Below are positions 26,620 through 34,987 of a stretch of 64,000 nucleotides of DNA, one piece after another. The first letter of the stretch is position 1, and each line of letters begins with the position of its first letter. The notes below the pieces were generated by a model. The model saw nothing but the letters and a program-made list of their open reading frames with translations. It did no database searches and had not been told where the DNA came from. A program made the translations under genes and the position numbers. This stretch comes from Spirosoma sordidisoli (lineage in GTDB: Bacteria > Bacteroidota > Bacteroidia > Cytophagales > Spirosomataceae): positions 62,001 through 126,000 of the forward strand of contig NZ_SBLB01000008.1 in the NCBI RefSeq assembly GCF_004138325.1. The letters run 5' to 3'.

Positions 26620-26916
26620 CTACGCCATCACCTGGCCCATTTTCATGGCAATGCCCATGTCGCCTTTTACCTTGAGTTTACCCGACATGAAGGCCATCAT
26701 CGGGTTGAGATCGCCGGTACCCATCCGGACGAGATCGTTTACGCTCACGTGCAGGTCGCAGTCGGCGGGTTTGTCTTCGTTCGACACCACCGCGGGCGAC
26801 TGGGTAGCATCGATATACACGACACCCTGATCGGTGACGAGCTTGGCCGTCGCGTTGAGGCTGTCGGCGTGGGTGGCTTTGGTCCGAATCTGTTCGGTCA
26901 GTTCCTGTAAGGTCAT
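26620..26916 (-). CDS. SCP2 sterol-binding domain protein
   Basis: 98 residues, essentially one SCP2 domain: ATAKLVTDQGVVYIDATQSP, CDLHVSVNDLVRMGTGDLNP and MAFMSGKLKVKGDMGIAMKM, the last being the family's most conserved part. It should bind a lipid-like ligand in a hydrophobic tunnel. Cytoplasmic; partner unknown. Confidence 0.92.
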   Translation of the reverse strand: MTLQELTEQIRTKATHADSLNATAKLVTDQGVVYIDATQSPAVVSNEDKPADCDLHVSVNDLVRMGTGDLNPMMAFMSGKLKVKGDMGIAMKMGQVMA

Positions 26917-27025
26917 GTTGTTTTCTCGTTTCTTTGTAAACTGTGCCGCGAAAATAAGGTTTTCCGGTTGCGCAGGCGGTCCGCCTGGCTTATTTAAACC
27001 GAGTGGGTAAAGCCGCTCGCTCCCT

Positions 27026-27481
27026 ATGCGTTCTCAATTTCTGACTTTGCTTTGTGTACTGACCTTTCTGAGTTGCGCCTGGGGCCTCGTTGATGCGGTG
27101 GTGTCGTTTGCGCAGACCGATGCCGTCTCCGAAACACCCCTGATCGAGCGTACGCTGACCCCCGAGGAGAAAAAGAACGAACCCAAACAATACTTCGAAG
27201 ACCGCTCGTCGGGCGATGCGCCCATGCCCGGCGACCCTGACCAGATTCGGGCCCTGTCGGTAGCGCAGTTTGCCTATTCGCTGCTGACCCTGCTGGGGGC
27301 GGTGTTGATGTTCAACCTGCGCCGGATTGGCTTCTGGGTTTACCTGGCGGGGGTGCTGGTTGGCATCGTAGCCCCTGTAGCGCTGGCCGGTTTCGGCGCC
27401 CTCAACACCTCGTTCGGCGTTTTCTTCAGCCTCCTCTTCGCCGGCCTGTACTGGCTAAACATCAAAGATTTACACCCGTAG
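27026..27481 (+). CDS. Small multi-pass membrane protein, unknown function
   Basis: 151 residues. One N-terminal hydrophobic helix (FLTLLCVLTFLSCAWGLVDA), an acidic extramembrane loop (residues 33-72), then three more helices (SVAQFAYSLLTLLGAVLMF, FWVYLAGVLVGIVAPVALAG, FGVFFSLLFAGLYWLN). I do not recognise a family. Its stop codon lies inside the palindromic repeat at 27478. Confidence 0.7.
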   Translation: MRSQFLTLLCVLTFLSCAWGLVDAVVSFAQTDAVSETPLIERTLTPEEKKNEPKQYFEDRSSGDAPMPGDPDQIRALSVAQFAYSLLTLLGAVLMFNLRRIGFWVYLAGVLVGIVAPVALAGFGALNTSFGVFFSLLFAGLYWLNIKDLHP

Positions 27482-27582
27482 AGACGCGATCCCTCGCATC
27501 TCATTCGCGTCAGCCACCCAACACTTGAACAGGAGACACCAAATGGCTGGCGCACAGGAGACGCGAGGGGTCGCGTCTCTAC
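27478..27582. repeat. Paired GTAGAGACGCGA palindrome
   Basis: Arms 27478-27497 and 27563-27582 (GTAGAGACGCGA(T/C)CCCTCGC and its complement) match over 20 nt with one mismatch, separated by 65 nt. The left arm includes the stop codon of the preceding gene. Same family at 12733 and 31649. Confidence 0.85.
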
Positions 27583-27593
27583 GTATCATAAAT

Positions 27594-27638
27594 AACTAAT
27601 AAATTAGTTGTAAAACTAAACTATTAGTCATAGCTTTG
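27594..27638 (+). promoter_or_regulatory. Promoter with two operator dyads for the blaI-M56 operon
   Basis: A -33 TTG (27608-27610) and a perfect -7 TAGCTTTG (27631-27638) are 20 nt apart. Dyad 1, AACTAAT-AA-ATTAGTT (27594-27609), covers the -33 box; dyad 2, ACTAA-ACTA-TTAGT (27615-27628), fills the spacer. This is the layout expected for an autoregulating BlaI/MecI repressor. Confidence 0.8.
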
Positions 27639-27667
27639 GGTTAGGATAGAAATTGCACCGTACCATC

Positions 27668-28039
27668 ATGCCAATACGCGAACTGACCAGGGCCGAGGAA
27701 GAAATTATGCGGGTGCTGTGGCAGATCGGCAAAGGGTTCGTGAAGGACGTTCTCGCCGAACTACCCGACCCTAAACCGGCCTATAACACCGTATCGACCA
27801 TTATCCGGATTCTGGAGAAGAAAGAACTGGTAGGCTATACCGCCTACGGGAAAACGCACGAGTATTTTCCGCTGATCAGCGAGGAGCAGTACCGGCGGTT
27901 CCAGACCGAGCAGCTGATGACCAACTACTTCGACGGGTCGCTGAAGAAGCTGGTGTCGTTTTTTGTCAGCGAGAAAAATGTCAGCCTGTCCGAAGCGGAT
28001 GAGATTATCCGGCTCCTCAACCAAAAGAAAGAGTTATGA
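27668..28039 (+). CDS. BlaI/MecI-family transcriptional repressor
   Basis: 123 residues from ATG 27668 (MPIRELTRAEEEIMRVLWQ); a TTG 15 nt upstream is less likely. The winged helix is ILAELPDPKPAYNTVSTIIRI-like with the wing LEKKELVGYTAYGKTHEYFP, and the C-terminal half is the dimerisation helix region. It represses its own operon until the partner M56 protein cleaves or titrates it. The next gene overlaps its stop (ATGA). No beta-lactamase gene is nearby, so the signal need not be an antibiotic. Confidence 0.93.
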   Translation: MPIRELTRAEEEIMRVLWQIGKGFVKDVLAELPDPKPAYNTVSTIIRILEKKELVGYTAYGKTHEYFPLISEEQYRRFQTEQLMTNYFDGSLKKLVSFFVSEKNVSLSEADEIIRLLNQKKEL

Positions 28040-29460
28040 ACGCGCTCCCCTACTTCCTCACAGCCAGCCTGTTTCTGATTCTGTTTTACGGATGTTACTG
28101 GCTCCTGTTACGCCGGAATACTTTCTTCGGGCTCAATCGCGCCTATCTGCTGGCGTCTGTTGCGCTATCGCTGGCATTACCGCTGATCAGCCTGCCCGAT
28201 TCGTGGCTCATGGGTGCCGACAGCCCGGCGGTCATGGAGTCGGTTACCCTGCCCACCTTCGCGGTTAGCCCCGACGCGCCCGACACCCTGTATGGGCTGA
28301 CAGCCGATCAGTGGTTCTGGCTGGTATACGGGCTTGGTGTACTGGCTATGCTCACTCGGCTGCTTATGCATCTGCGGGCCGTGTTTCAGCTCATCCGTTC
28401 GGGCGTGGCGCAAGCCCGAAACGGCTACACACTTGTCCGGTTGCCCGAACATACCGGGTTGGCTGGCCCTCATCCGTCGTTCTCGTTCGGTCGGTATCTG
28501 GTGTTGAATCATGCCGACGCCCTGACCGAACCCAGCGCACTGATGCGCCACGAAGAAGCGCACATCGCCCAGCGTCATACAGTCGATGTGCTGTTTCTGG
28601 AGATTGTTCGAGCCGCTTTCTGGTTCAATCCGATTTTGTGGTTCTACAAACGCGCCCTGCAGGTAGTCCACGAATTTCTGGCCGACCGGGCCGCGTCAGA
28701 ACGAACCGCCGAAGCGCCGGCTACCCTTCAGGCCGACTACGCCCGCGCGCTGGTAGCCTACGCGCTCGATGTTACTCCTACGGCTTTAACTACTCCTTTT
28801 GCGTCTGCGTCAACCCTAAAACAACGTATCCTTATGTTACAGAAATCACACTCCAGCCGCCGGGCTCTGTTCGGTTATGTTCTCGTTCTACCCCTGGCGG
28901 CCCTGCTGAGCTTATGCACGCAACCGGATCACAGCCCCGCCGTTGAGCGAGCCAACGCCCGCCCGATCGAGGGTGAGGTGTTTACCGTTGTTGAGCAGCC
29001 CCCGGTTTTTCCGGGCGGCATGGAAAAACTCAGCGTCTACCTGGGTGAGCATCTGACTTATCCGGCCGCTGCCCGGAAAGCAAAGGCTACGGGCCGGGTA
29101 TTTGTCAGCTTCGTCGTTACCAAAACCGGCGACATTACCGACGTAAACGTGCTGAAAGGCATTGGCTACGGCGCCGATGAAGAAGCGATGCGCGTTGTGG
29201 CCGAGATGCCCCGCTGGGAACCCGCCCGGCAAAACGGTCAGCCCGTCAACCTGAAATTCAACCTCCCCATCAACTTTCAGCTGAACGACACGCCAACGCC
29301 ATCGGCCGGTAAAACGGAGCCGTACGCTGGCATCAGGTACTTTATCGTCGACGGCAAAGAGGTCACGAAAGCAGAGCTGGAAGCAATTCCCCCAGCGACC
29401 ATCGTCCGCATGGACGTCAACAAAGAGCAAGGCACCATCGCCATAACAACTAAAAAGTAG
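28036..29460 (+). CDS. M56 (BlaR1-like) metallopeptidase fused to a TonB C-terminal domain
   Basis: 474 residues. N-terminal membrane helices (5-25, 36-52, 93-112), then the zinc motif HEEAH (172-176) with the third ligand region VVHEFLADRAA. After a further helix (FGYVLVLPLAALLSLC) the periplasmic part is a TonB-type domain (FPGGMEKLSVYLGEHLTYPA, GRVFVSFVVTKTGDITDVNV). BlaR1 of Gram-positives has a penicillin-binding domain there; the swap for TonB is common in Bacteroidetes. It probably senses an envelope signal and inactivates the BlaI repressor. Confidence 0.92.
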   Translation: MNALPYFLTASLFLILFYGCYWLLLRRNTFFGLNRAYLLASVALSLALPLISLPDSWLMGADSPAVMESVTLPTFAVSPDAPDTLYGLTADQWFWLVYGLGVLAMLTRLLMHLRAVFQLIRSGVAQARNGYTLVRLPEHTGLAGPHPSFSFGRYLVLNHADALTEPSALMRHEEAHIAQRHTVDVLFLEIVRAAFWFNPILWFYKRALQVVHEFLADRAASERTAEAPATLQADYARALVAYALDVTPTALTTPFASASTLKQRILMLQKSHSSRRALFGYVLVLPLAALLSLCTQPDHSPAVERANARPIEGEVFTVVEQPPVFPGGMEKLSVYLGEHLTYPAAARKAKATGRVFVSFVVTKTGDITDVNVLKGIGYGADEEAMRVVAEMPRWEPARQNGQPVNLKFNLPINFQLNDTPTPSAGKTEPYAGIRYFIVDGKEVTKAELEAIPPATIVRMDVNKEQGTIAITTKK

Positions 29461-29640
29461 CTCCTCCCCACCCGTGGTCCGCGTCAACAACACATCCGGA
29501 CACGGACTACGGTAGAGACAGCACAGAACACTGTGATAGCGCCCACCACCGTGGTCCGTGAGGACACGGACCACGGTGGTGGACCACTCGTGCGTCAGCA
29601 ACACATCCGGACTACGCGTCCCGGATTACGGCAATGGCGC
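29461..29640. repeat. Palindromic repeat cluster with a perfect 18-bp stem
   Basis: 29543-29560 pairs perfectly with 29565-29582 around the loop AGGA (core GTGGTCCGTG / CACGGACCAC). Flanking diverged copies read CATCCGGACACGGACTACGG and CATCCGGACTACGCGTCCCG. No gene is supported between 29461 and 29716. Confidence 0.85.
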
Positions 29641-29716
29641 CCATCAGCGCATCATCACCATCAAGTAGTTCTTACCGGTTCAGCCGCTTTTGATCGATAG
29701 ATTGTCGTCTATCGAT

Positions 29717-31582
29717 ATGCTTACCCGTCGCAGCTACATCTTCCTCCTGTTGGTTCTTTGCCCGGGGTATTACGCCCAGGCGCAGCGGGCCATTCGTCCG
29801 GTGAATTTTTCGCAGGTAACGATTTCGGATAATTTCTGGCGACCCCGCATGGAGCGGGTGCAGACAGCCACCCTGCCGGTCTGTATCGAACAAACCGAAG
29901 TCAAAACCGCCCGCATGCAGAATTTTGAGCGGGCCGCCGAGAAAATCCGGACCGGCAACGCGGGAAAACACGAAGGCATTTATTTCGACGATTCAGACGT
30001 ATACAAGGTGATCGAGGGCATGGCCTACACCCTCAAAACCAACCGCGACCCCGCGCTCGAGCAGAAAGCCGATGCCTGGATCGACAAGATTGCCGCGGCT
30101 CAGTGGCCCGATGGGTACCTCAACACCTACTACACCCTCGGCGACCTCAGCCAGCGCTGGAGCGATATGGAAAAGCACGAGGACTACTGCGCCGGTCACC
30201 TGATCGAAGCGGCCGTGGCCTACGCTGACGCCACCGGCAAGCGAAAACTACTGACCGTAGCCACCCGGCTGGCCGATTACCTCGACAAGACATTCCGCCT
30301 GGCCAACCGACCCTGGGTATCGGGCCACCAGGAAATCGAACTGGCGCTGGTCCGGCTCTACCAGGCTACCCAGCAGGACCGGTACCTCAAACTAGCCGAC
30401 TGGTACCTCGAACAGCGCGGTCACGGCCATGGCAAAGGCGCTATCTGGAACAACAAAACCTGGGGAGCCGCCTACTGCCAGGACGACGTGCCAGTGCGGC
30501 AGATCAGCGACATCAAAGGCCATGCCGTGCGGGCCATGTATCTCTATACCGGCATGGCCGACGTAGCCGCCGAAACCCGCGACCCCGGCTACATGGCCGC
30601 AACTAGCCGCGTCTGGGACGATGTGGTCGGCCGAAATATGTACGTGACAGGAGGCATCGGCTCGTCGGTTCATAACGAAGGGTTCACCCACGACTACGAC
30701 CTGCCCAACGAGTCGGCCTACTGCGAAACCTGCGCGTCGGTCGGTATGGTGTTCTGGAACCAGCGGATGAATCTTTACTCCGGCAACGCCCGCTACATCG
30801 ACGTGCTCGAACGGTCGCTGTACAACGCGGCCCTGGCGGGGGTGCAGCTAACCGGCGACCGCTTTTTCTACGTCAACCCACTGGCGTCGGCCGGGCAACA
30901 CCATCGCAAACCCTGGTATGGTACGGCCTGCTGCCCCAGCAACGTATCGCGCCTGCTGCCTTCGCTGGGCGGGTATGTCTATGCCGCCGGCCGCGACTCA
31001 CTCTATGTCAACCTCTACGTCGGTAGCGAAACAACGGCCAGCGTGGGCCAGCGCACGGTGCGGGTCCGGCAGGAAACGAACTACCCCTGGGACGGCGCCA
31101 TTACGGTTCGGATCGACCCGGCAACGATGGGTACCTTTGTGCTCAACCTGCGACTGCCCGACTGGTGCCGCTCGCATACCGTTCGCGTAAACGGCCGCAC
31201 CACATCGACCCGAACCAGCCAGGGATATCTGTCACTGAACCGGACCTGGAAAAAAGGGGATGTTGTATCGCTGACCCTCGATATGCCCGTCGAAGTGATC
31301 GAAGACGACCCGCGCGTGCAGGCTAACGTCGGTAAGCGGGCCATCCGGCGCGGGCCACTGGTCTACTGCGCCGAAGCCGCCGACAACCCCGCCGATACCA
31401 GCCTGACCGACGCGATCATTTCGGCCGATACAAAGTTCGTAGCCCAGCGCCAGCCCAGCCTGCTGGGGGGCATCACGACCATTCGGGCCACCAACCCAAC
31501 CGGATCGTTTACCCTCATCCCCTACTATGCCTGGGACAACCGCGAGCCCGGCCCCATGAAAGTCTGGTTCGACTGGCGGTAA
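29717..31582 (+). CDS. GH127 beta-L-arabinofuranosidase-like glycoside hydrolase
   Basis: 621 residues from ATG 29717 with a signal peptide (MLTRRSYIFLLLVLCPGYYA). It has the GH127 (HypBA1) active-site set: acid/base Glu 321 in SVHNEGFTHDYD, then Glu 337 and Cys 339 in NESAYCETCASVG, and Cys 405 and Cys 406 in WYGTACCPSNVSR, where the first Cys is the nucleophile bound to zinc. It would remove beta-L-arabinofuranosyl units from plant glycans or glycoproteins in the periplasm. No SusC/SusD pair is adjacent. Confidence 0.93.
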   Translation: MLTRRSYIFLLLVLCPGYYAQAQRAIRPVNFSQVTISDNFWRPRMERVQTATLPVCIEQTEVKTARMQNFERAAEKIRTGNAGKHEGIYFDDSDVYKVIEGMAYTLKTNRDPALEQKADAWIDKIAAAQWPDGYLNTYYTLGDLSQRWSDMEKHEDYCAGHLIEAAVAYADATGKRKLLTVATRLADYLDKTFRLANRPWVSGHQEIELALVRLYQATQQDRYLKLADWYLEQRGHGHGKGAIWNNKTWGAAYCQDDVPVRQISDIKGHAVRAMYLYTGMADVAAETRDPGYMAATSRVWDDVVGRNMYVTGGIGSSVHNEGFTHDYDLPNESAYCETCASVGMVFWNQRMNLYSGNARYIDVLERSLYNAALAGVQLTGDRFFYVNPLASAGQHHRKPWYGTACCPSNVSRLLPSLGGYVYAAGRDSLYVNLYVGSETTASVGQRTVRVRQETNYPWDGAITVRIDPATMGTFVLNLRLPDWCRSHTVRVNGRTTSTRTSQGYLSLNRTWKKGDVVSLTLDMPVEVIEDDPRVQANVGKRAIRRGPLVYCAEAADNPADTSLTDAIISADTKFVAQRQPSLLGGITTIRATNPTGSFTLIPYYAWDNREPGPMKVWFDWR

Positions 31583-31599
31583 AATCACAGGCCACCCGT

Positions 31600-31760
31600 C
31601 GCTCAAGACTACGCGTCCCGGTGAGGGCATGGAACACGATGAGGCCCGCAATGTAGAGACGCAACCCTTTGCGTCTCCAATCCCTTGCGTCTCTACATTG
31701 CGTCTCCAACCCTTGCGTCTCATACGCGTCAGCAAAACCATCCGGACCACGGTGGTCCCG
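31600..31760. repeat. GTAGAGACGCAA repeat cluster
   Basis: CAATGTAGAGACGCAA (31649-31664) and its exact complement (31685-31700) form a 16-bp stem, followed by further TTGCGTCTC copies and the palindrome GGACCACGGTGGTCC. It fills the space between two convergent genes. Confidence 0.8.
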
Positions 31761-31790
31761 CCAACCGCACATCAAGCCCACACTATAAAC

Positions 31791-32984
31791 CTACACCAGC
31801 TTCAACGCATCGAACCGGCGACCCAGGATGGCTACATCGTCGGCACCGAGGTAGTGGCGGAGGAGCGTAGCGTAGATCTGCCGAAAATCGACCGTGTACT
31901 TCAGGTCGCCTTCGGTAAGGTCGCTGAGGTTGGGAGCCTCGTTCAGCACCCGCTGCGACGGTAAGCCACCGCCAATCAGAAACACGTTGCTGGCCGTACC
32001 GTGGTCGGTGCCGTTGCTGGCGTTCTGCTTCACGCGCCGGCCAAATTCCGAAAACGTCATCAGCATCACATCGTTTTGCCGACCGGCCGCTTTCAGGTCG
32101 GCCATGAACGCGCCAACGGCTTCGGCATATTGCTTCAGCAGTCGCTCCTGCTGCCCCGGCTGGTTGATGTGCGTATCGAACCCGCTGATCGAGACGTAGT
32201 AGACACTCGTAGCCACGCCCGACTGAATCAGCTGCGACACCGTCTTGAGTCGGTTCCCCAGCTCATGGGCTGGGTAGGTTGCCATCGTTGACCGTACCGT
32301 TGCCTTGTCGAACACGTACTCCGCCGACGATACCGTTTCGGCCAGGGTTTTGTAGAGGTAGCCTACCGTTTCGTGGTCGTGGTCGTGCTGCTGGCTCAGG
32401 TTCCGGACCAGGCCGCTACGGGTTTGGTTGTAGAGCTTTTTGGGATCCAGCACCGCCAGTCCGTTCAGCCGGTCGCCTTTCAGAGCCAGGCTCAGCGTAT
32501 CGTCGACCTCCAGCGCGTTATAGGGTCGGGCCTTGTCGGTTTTATCCAGATAACGACCGAGCCAGCCCGTTTGCAAGTACTGGTCCGAGTCGCTGCCGGT
32601 TTGCCAGATGTCCATCGACCGGAAGTGCGACCGGTCGGGGTTGGGGTAGCCAACGTTGTTGATCACCGTAACAAGTCCCTCGTCATAGAGCGCTTTCAGC
32701 GGGGTCATGGCCGGGTGCAGGCCTATGTCATCGTTCAGCTTCAGCACGTTCTCGGGCCTGATCGCGATGGTCGGGCGTTCGCGGTAGTAGATATCGTTGC
32801 GGAAAGGGACCACCGTATTGAGCCCGTCGTTTCCGCCCGACAGTTGTACCACCACCAGAATTTTACCCGACGGCGCCATGGTCTGGCCCATCGCCTGGGC
32901 TTCGTACGCCTTCAGAAATTGCGGGATCAGCATCGTTCCCGCCGTCGTAAAAGCCGATTGTCTGATAAAATCGCGTCGGTTCAT
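31791..32984 (-). CDS. DUF1501 protein with Tat signal
   Basis: 397 residues. Starts MNRRDFIRQSAFTTAGTMLI, a twin-arginine signal. Family marks are VVVQLSGGNDGLNTVVPF, DRSHFRSMDIWQTGS, and a late MTFSEFGRRVKQNASNGTDHGTASNVFLIGGG, which resembles the metal site of alkaline-phosphatase-like sulfatases. DUF1501 genes are nearly always paired with DUF1800, as here. The role of the pair is unknown; exported metal-dependent hydrolase activity is an inference. Confidence 0.92.
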   Translation of the reverse strand: MNRRDFIRQSAFTTAGTMLIPQFLKAYEAQAMGQTMAPSGKILVVVQLSGGNDGLNTVVPFRNDIYYRERPTIAIRPENVLKLNDDIGLHPAMTPLKALYDEGLVTVINNVGYPNPDRSHFRSMDIWQTGSDSDQYLQTGWLGRYLDKTDKARPYNALEVDDTLSLALKGDRLNGLAVLDPKKLYNQTRSGLVRNLSQQHDHDHETVGYLYKTLAETVSSAEYVFDKATVRSTMATYPAHELGNRLKTVSQLIQSGVATSVYYVSISGFDTHINQPGQQERLLKQYAEAVGAFMADLKAAGRQNDVMLMTFSEFGRRVKQNASNGTDHGTASNVFLIGGGLPSQRVLNEAPNLSDLTEGDLKYTVDFRQIYATLLRHYLGADDVAILGRRFDALKLV

Positions 32985-32994
32985 GTTAGTGTGT

Positions 32995-33069
32995 TATTGA
33001 GCGATTGAGTGAATGGCGATTGAGTAAATTAATCAGTCACTCAATCACCAATTCACTCAATCACTCAAT
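32995..33069. repeat. TGATTGAG-type inverted repeat in the DUF1800-DUF1501 spacer
   Basis: An ATTGAGCGATTGAGTGAAT... stretch is followed by its imperfect complement ending ...AATTCACTCAATCACTCAAT, giving arms of about 35 nt. Same type as at 26512. Confidence 0.7.
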
Positions 33070-33072
33070 ATT

Positions 33073-34509
33073 TTACGTTAGTTGATATTCGGGCAGGCTC
33101 ATGAGGGCGGTGGTGAGGGCACGGATGCGTTCGGAGCGGGTCTGGCCGGGCTGGTTCGGCTTCCCGATCAGGCTGCGTTGTTCGGCGCGGAGCGGCAGGG
33201 GCAGCAGTACGGCCGCCAGCGCGTCGGGCAGGTCAGCGTCGGGGGTTTTGGCAAACGACTCCTCGAAACCCGCCCAGTCGACCGTAGTGCGAAAGGTTTG
33301 GCCTCCTTTGCGGGCGAGGGCTTCGGTATTCACGTCGCCGTCTTCTTTCGGACGAACGGGTACGTCGGCGGCTTTCAGCACGTAGTTGGGCAGCTGCATC
33401 CGGAACAACAGGCTCGACGAATCGATCCAGTTTTTTCCGCCGGGCCAGCCCGCTACGTTGGGCGGATAAAACAACACCTGCCCCAGCGTGCGCTGAACGA
33501 AGAGTTGCGGCTGCGGCTGATCGAAGGTGATGTTTAGCGTGTGGCGCATCCCGGCCAGCAGCTCAACCGGCGATTTGATGTGCGTCCCTACGTTCTGGGG
33601 CTCGTAGAACCAGTCGGCGGTAAAGATATGCGTCATCAGATCGGCCATGTCGTAGCCGTTTTTCCGGAACCGGGCGGCCAGTTCGTCGACCCGTTTTTTG
33701 TCTTCGGTTTCGTTGACGAAGAAACGGTAAATTTTGGCGGTGATGTGGCGGGCCGTCTGCGGTTTGTCGAGCAGCATCCTGATCACGTCCTCGCCCCGGA
33801 ACGCCCCCGTCTGGCCAAACAGCGTTTTTTCACCCTCGTCGTGTACCCGTTCGCGAAACACGAACTGCCCGTCGAGGGTAAACTGCCAGCCCGTAAAGGC
33901 GCGGGCCGCTTCTTTAATATCCTGCTCGGTATAGTTGCCCCGGCCCAGGGTAAACAGCTCCATGACCTCGCGGGCAAAGTTCTCGTTGGGCGCGTTTTTG
34001 CGGTTCTGCTGGTTGTTCAGAAACTGGAGCATGGCCGGTTCTTTCGATACCGCCATCAGCAGGTCGCTGAACGTACCGAGCGCGTGCTGGCGCAGGGTGT
34101 TGGCATACAGCTGCATGAACAGGGGGTTCTGGCCCATGGTCCGGCACGCAAAATGGCCGTGCCAGAACAGCGCCATTTTCTCGCGGAGGGCGTTTTCGCC
34201 GGAGGCCATCCGATCCAGCCATTGCAGGTTGAGGTCGCGCACTTTTTCGGCATTCATCCGAATACGTTCCTTCAGCGCATCGCGGTCGAGTTGCCCATCG
34301 CGCACCATGCCCCGCAGGCCCCGCTTCGTTACGGCCGTCTCGGGGTCGACTACCTTCAGTTCGGGCAGGGTATCGGGCCGTCCCATCAGCCGACGCACTA
34401 CCGCCGGGAGCGACTGTCGGCTGGCTTCGGCCAGTTCGGCGGGGGTAGCCCCAAACGCGGCCCGATCCAGCAGATGTTTCCGTTGCTGCTGTTTGGTAAG
34501 TTTATCCAT
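33073..34509 (-). CDS. DUF1800 protein
   Basis: 478 residues from ATG 34507-34509 (MDKLTKQQQRKHLLDRAAFG); a TTG 33 nt upstream is the alternative. The family pattern is clear: HLLDRAAFGATPAEL, MALFWHGHFACR, PNENFAREVMELFTLGRGNY, EAARAFTGW, and PPNVAGWPGGKNWID. Precedes the DUF1501 gene on the same strand with 88 nt of repeat between. Function unknown; mostly helical. Confidence 0.92.
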   Translation of the reverse strand: MDKLTKQQQRKHLLDRAAFGATPAELAEASRQSLPAVVRRLMGRPDTLPELKVVDPETAVTKRGLRGMVRDGQLDRDALKERIRMNAEKVRDLNLQWLDRMASGENALREKMALFWHGHFACRTMGQNPLFMQLYANTLRQHALGTFSDLLMAVSKEPAMLQFLNNQQNRKNAPNENFAREVMELFTLGRGNYTEQDIKEAARAFTGWQFTLDGQFVFRERVHDEGEKTLFGQTGAFRGEDVIRMLLDKPQTARHITAKIYRFFVNETEDKKRVDELAARFRKNGYDMADLMTHIFTADWFYEPQNVGTHIKSPVELLAGMRHTLNITFDQPQPQLFVQRTLGQVLFYPPNVAGWPGGKNWIDSSSLLFRMQLPNYVLKAADVPVRPKEDGDVNTEALARKGGQTFRTTVDWAGFEESFAKTPDADLPDALAAVLLPLPLRAEQRSLIGKPNQPGQTRSERIRALTTALMSLPEYQLT

Positions 34510-34590
34510 ACGGTTCAGCGAGTAGCTATGCTGATAGGACAAACCGGCCTGAGCAAGGTTTAGACGCTGTTCAGAATTTTCTTTTTGTCA

Positions 34591-34630
34591 GGGATGTAGG
34601 GGCGCCATCCGATAATCACCCCTACATCCC
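34591..34630. repeat. 12-bp inverted repeat
   Basis: GGGATGTAGGGG (34591-34602) and CCCCTACATCCC (34619-34630). On the minus strand it is followed by TGACAAAAAGAAAA. Confidence 0.6.
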
Positions 34631-34686
34631 CTGAGAGCTCGTTTGGGGAACATACTTGCGGACGTTAGTCGGCTAGATGGGCTGCC

Positions 34687-34766
34687 TTTTACACCCCCCA
34701 GCCCCCTAAAGGGGGAGTTAACCCCGCCGTTTTTTCTCCCCCTTTAGGAGGCTGGGGGGTGTAAAA
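34687..34766. repeat. 30-nt inverted repeat of the CCCCCTAAAGGGGG type
   Basis: Arms 34687-34716 and 34737-34766 match over 30 nt with one mismatch around a 20-nt centre, and each contains its own small palindrome CCCCTAAAGGGG. With the element at 34591 it fills the gap 34510-34987, in which I see no supported gene. Confidence 0.85.
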
Positions 34767-34987
34767 TCGGGTCTCTTCACGGTTTTATCTTTTTAACAAC
34801 TCTTCACTAAACATCCCTTGAAGGGGGCTTTTCGGATCCAGATCAGGTCCGATCAAGTCTTCTTTGCGGATTTGGGGGTCAGTACGAACCGGTAAACAGG
34901 TCTGTAAACGTAGGCTGTTTACAAAGCAACAGAGCAGAGAACGAGTTTCTATCTTCCTATTCCGTGGCCGGTTTGTCAACCAACGCA

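Noticed and set aside
27668-29460. Beta-lactam resistance locus
   Set aside because: The sensor has a TonB domain instead of a penicillin-binding domain and there is no beta-lactamase or PBP2a gene nearby, so the BlaI name does not imply resistance.
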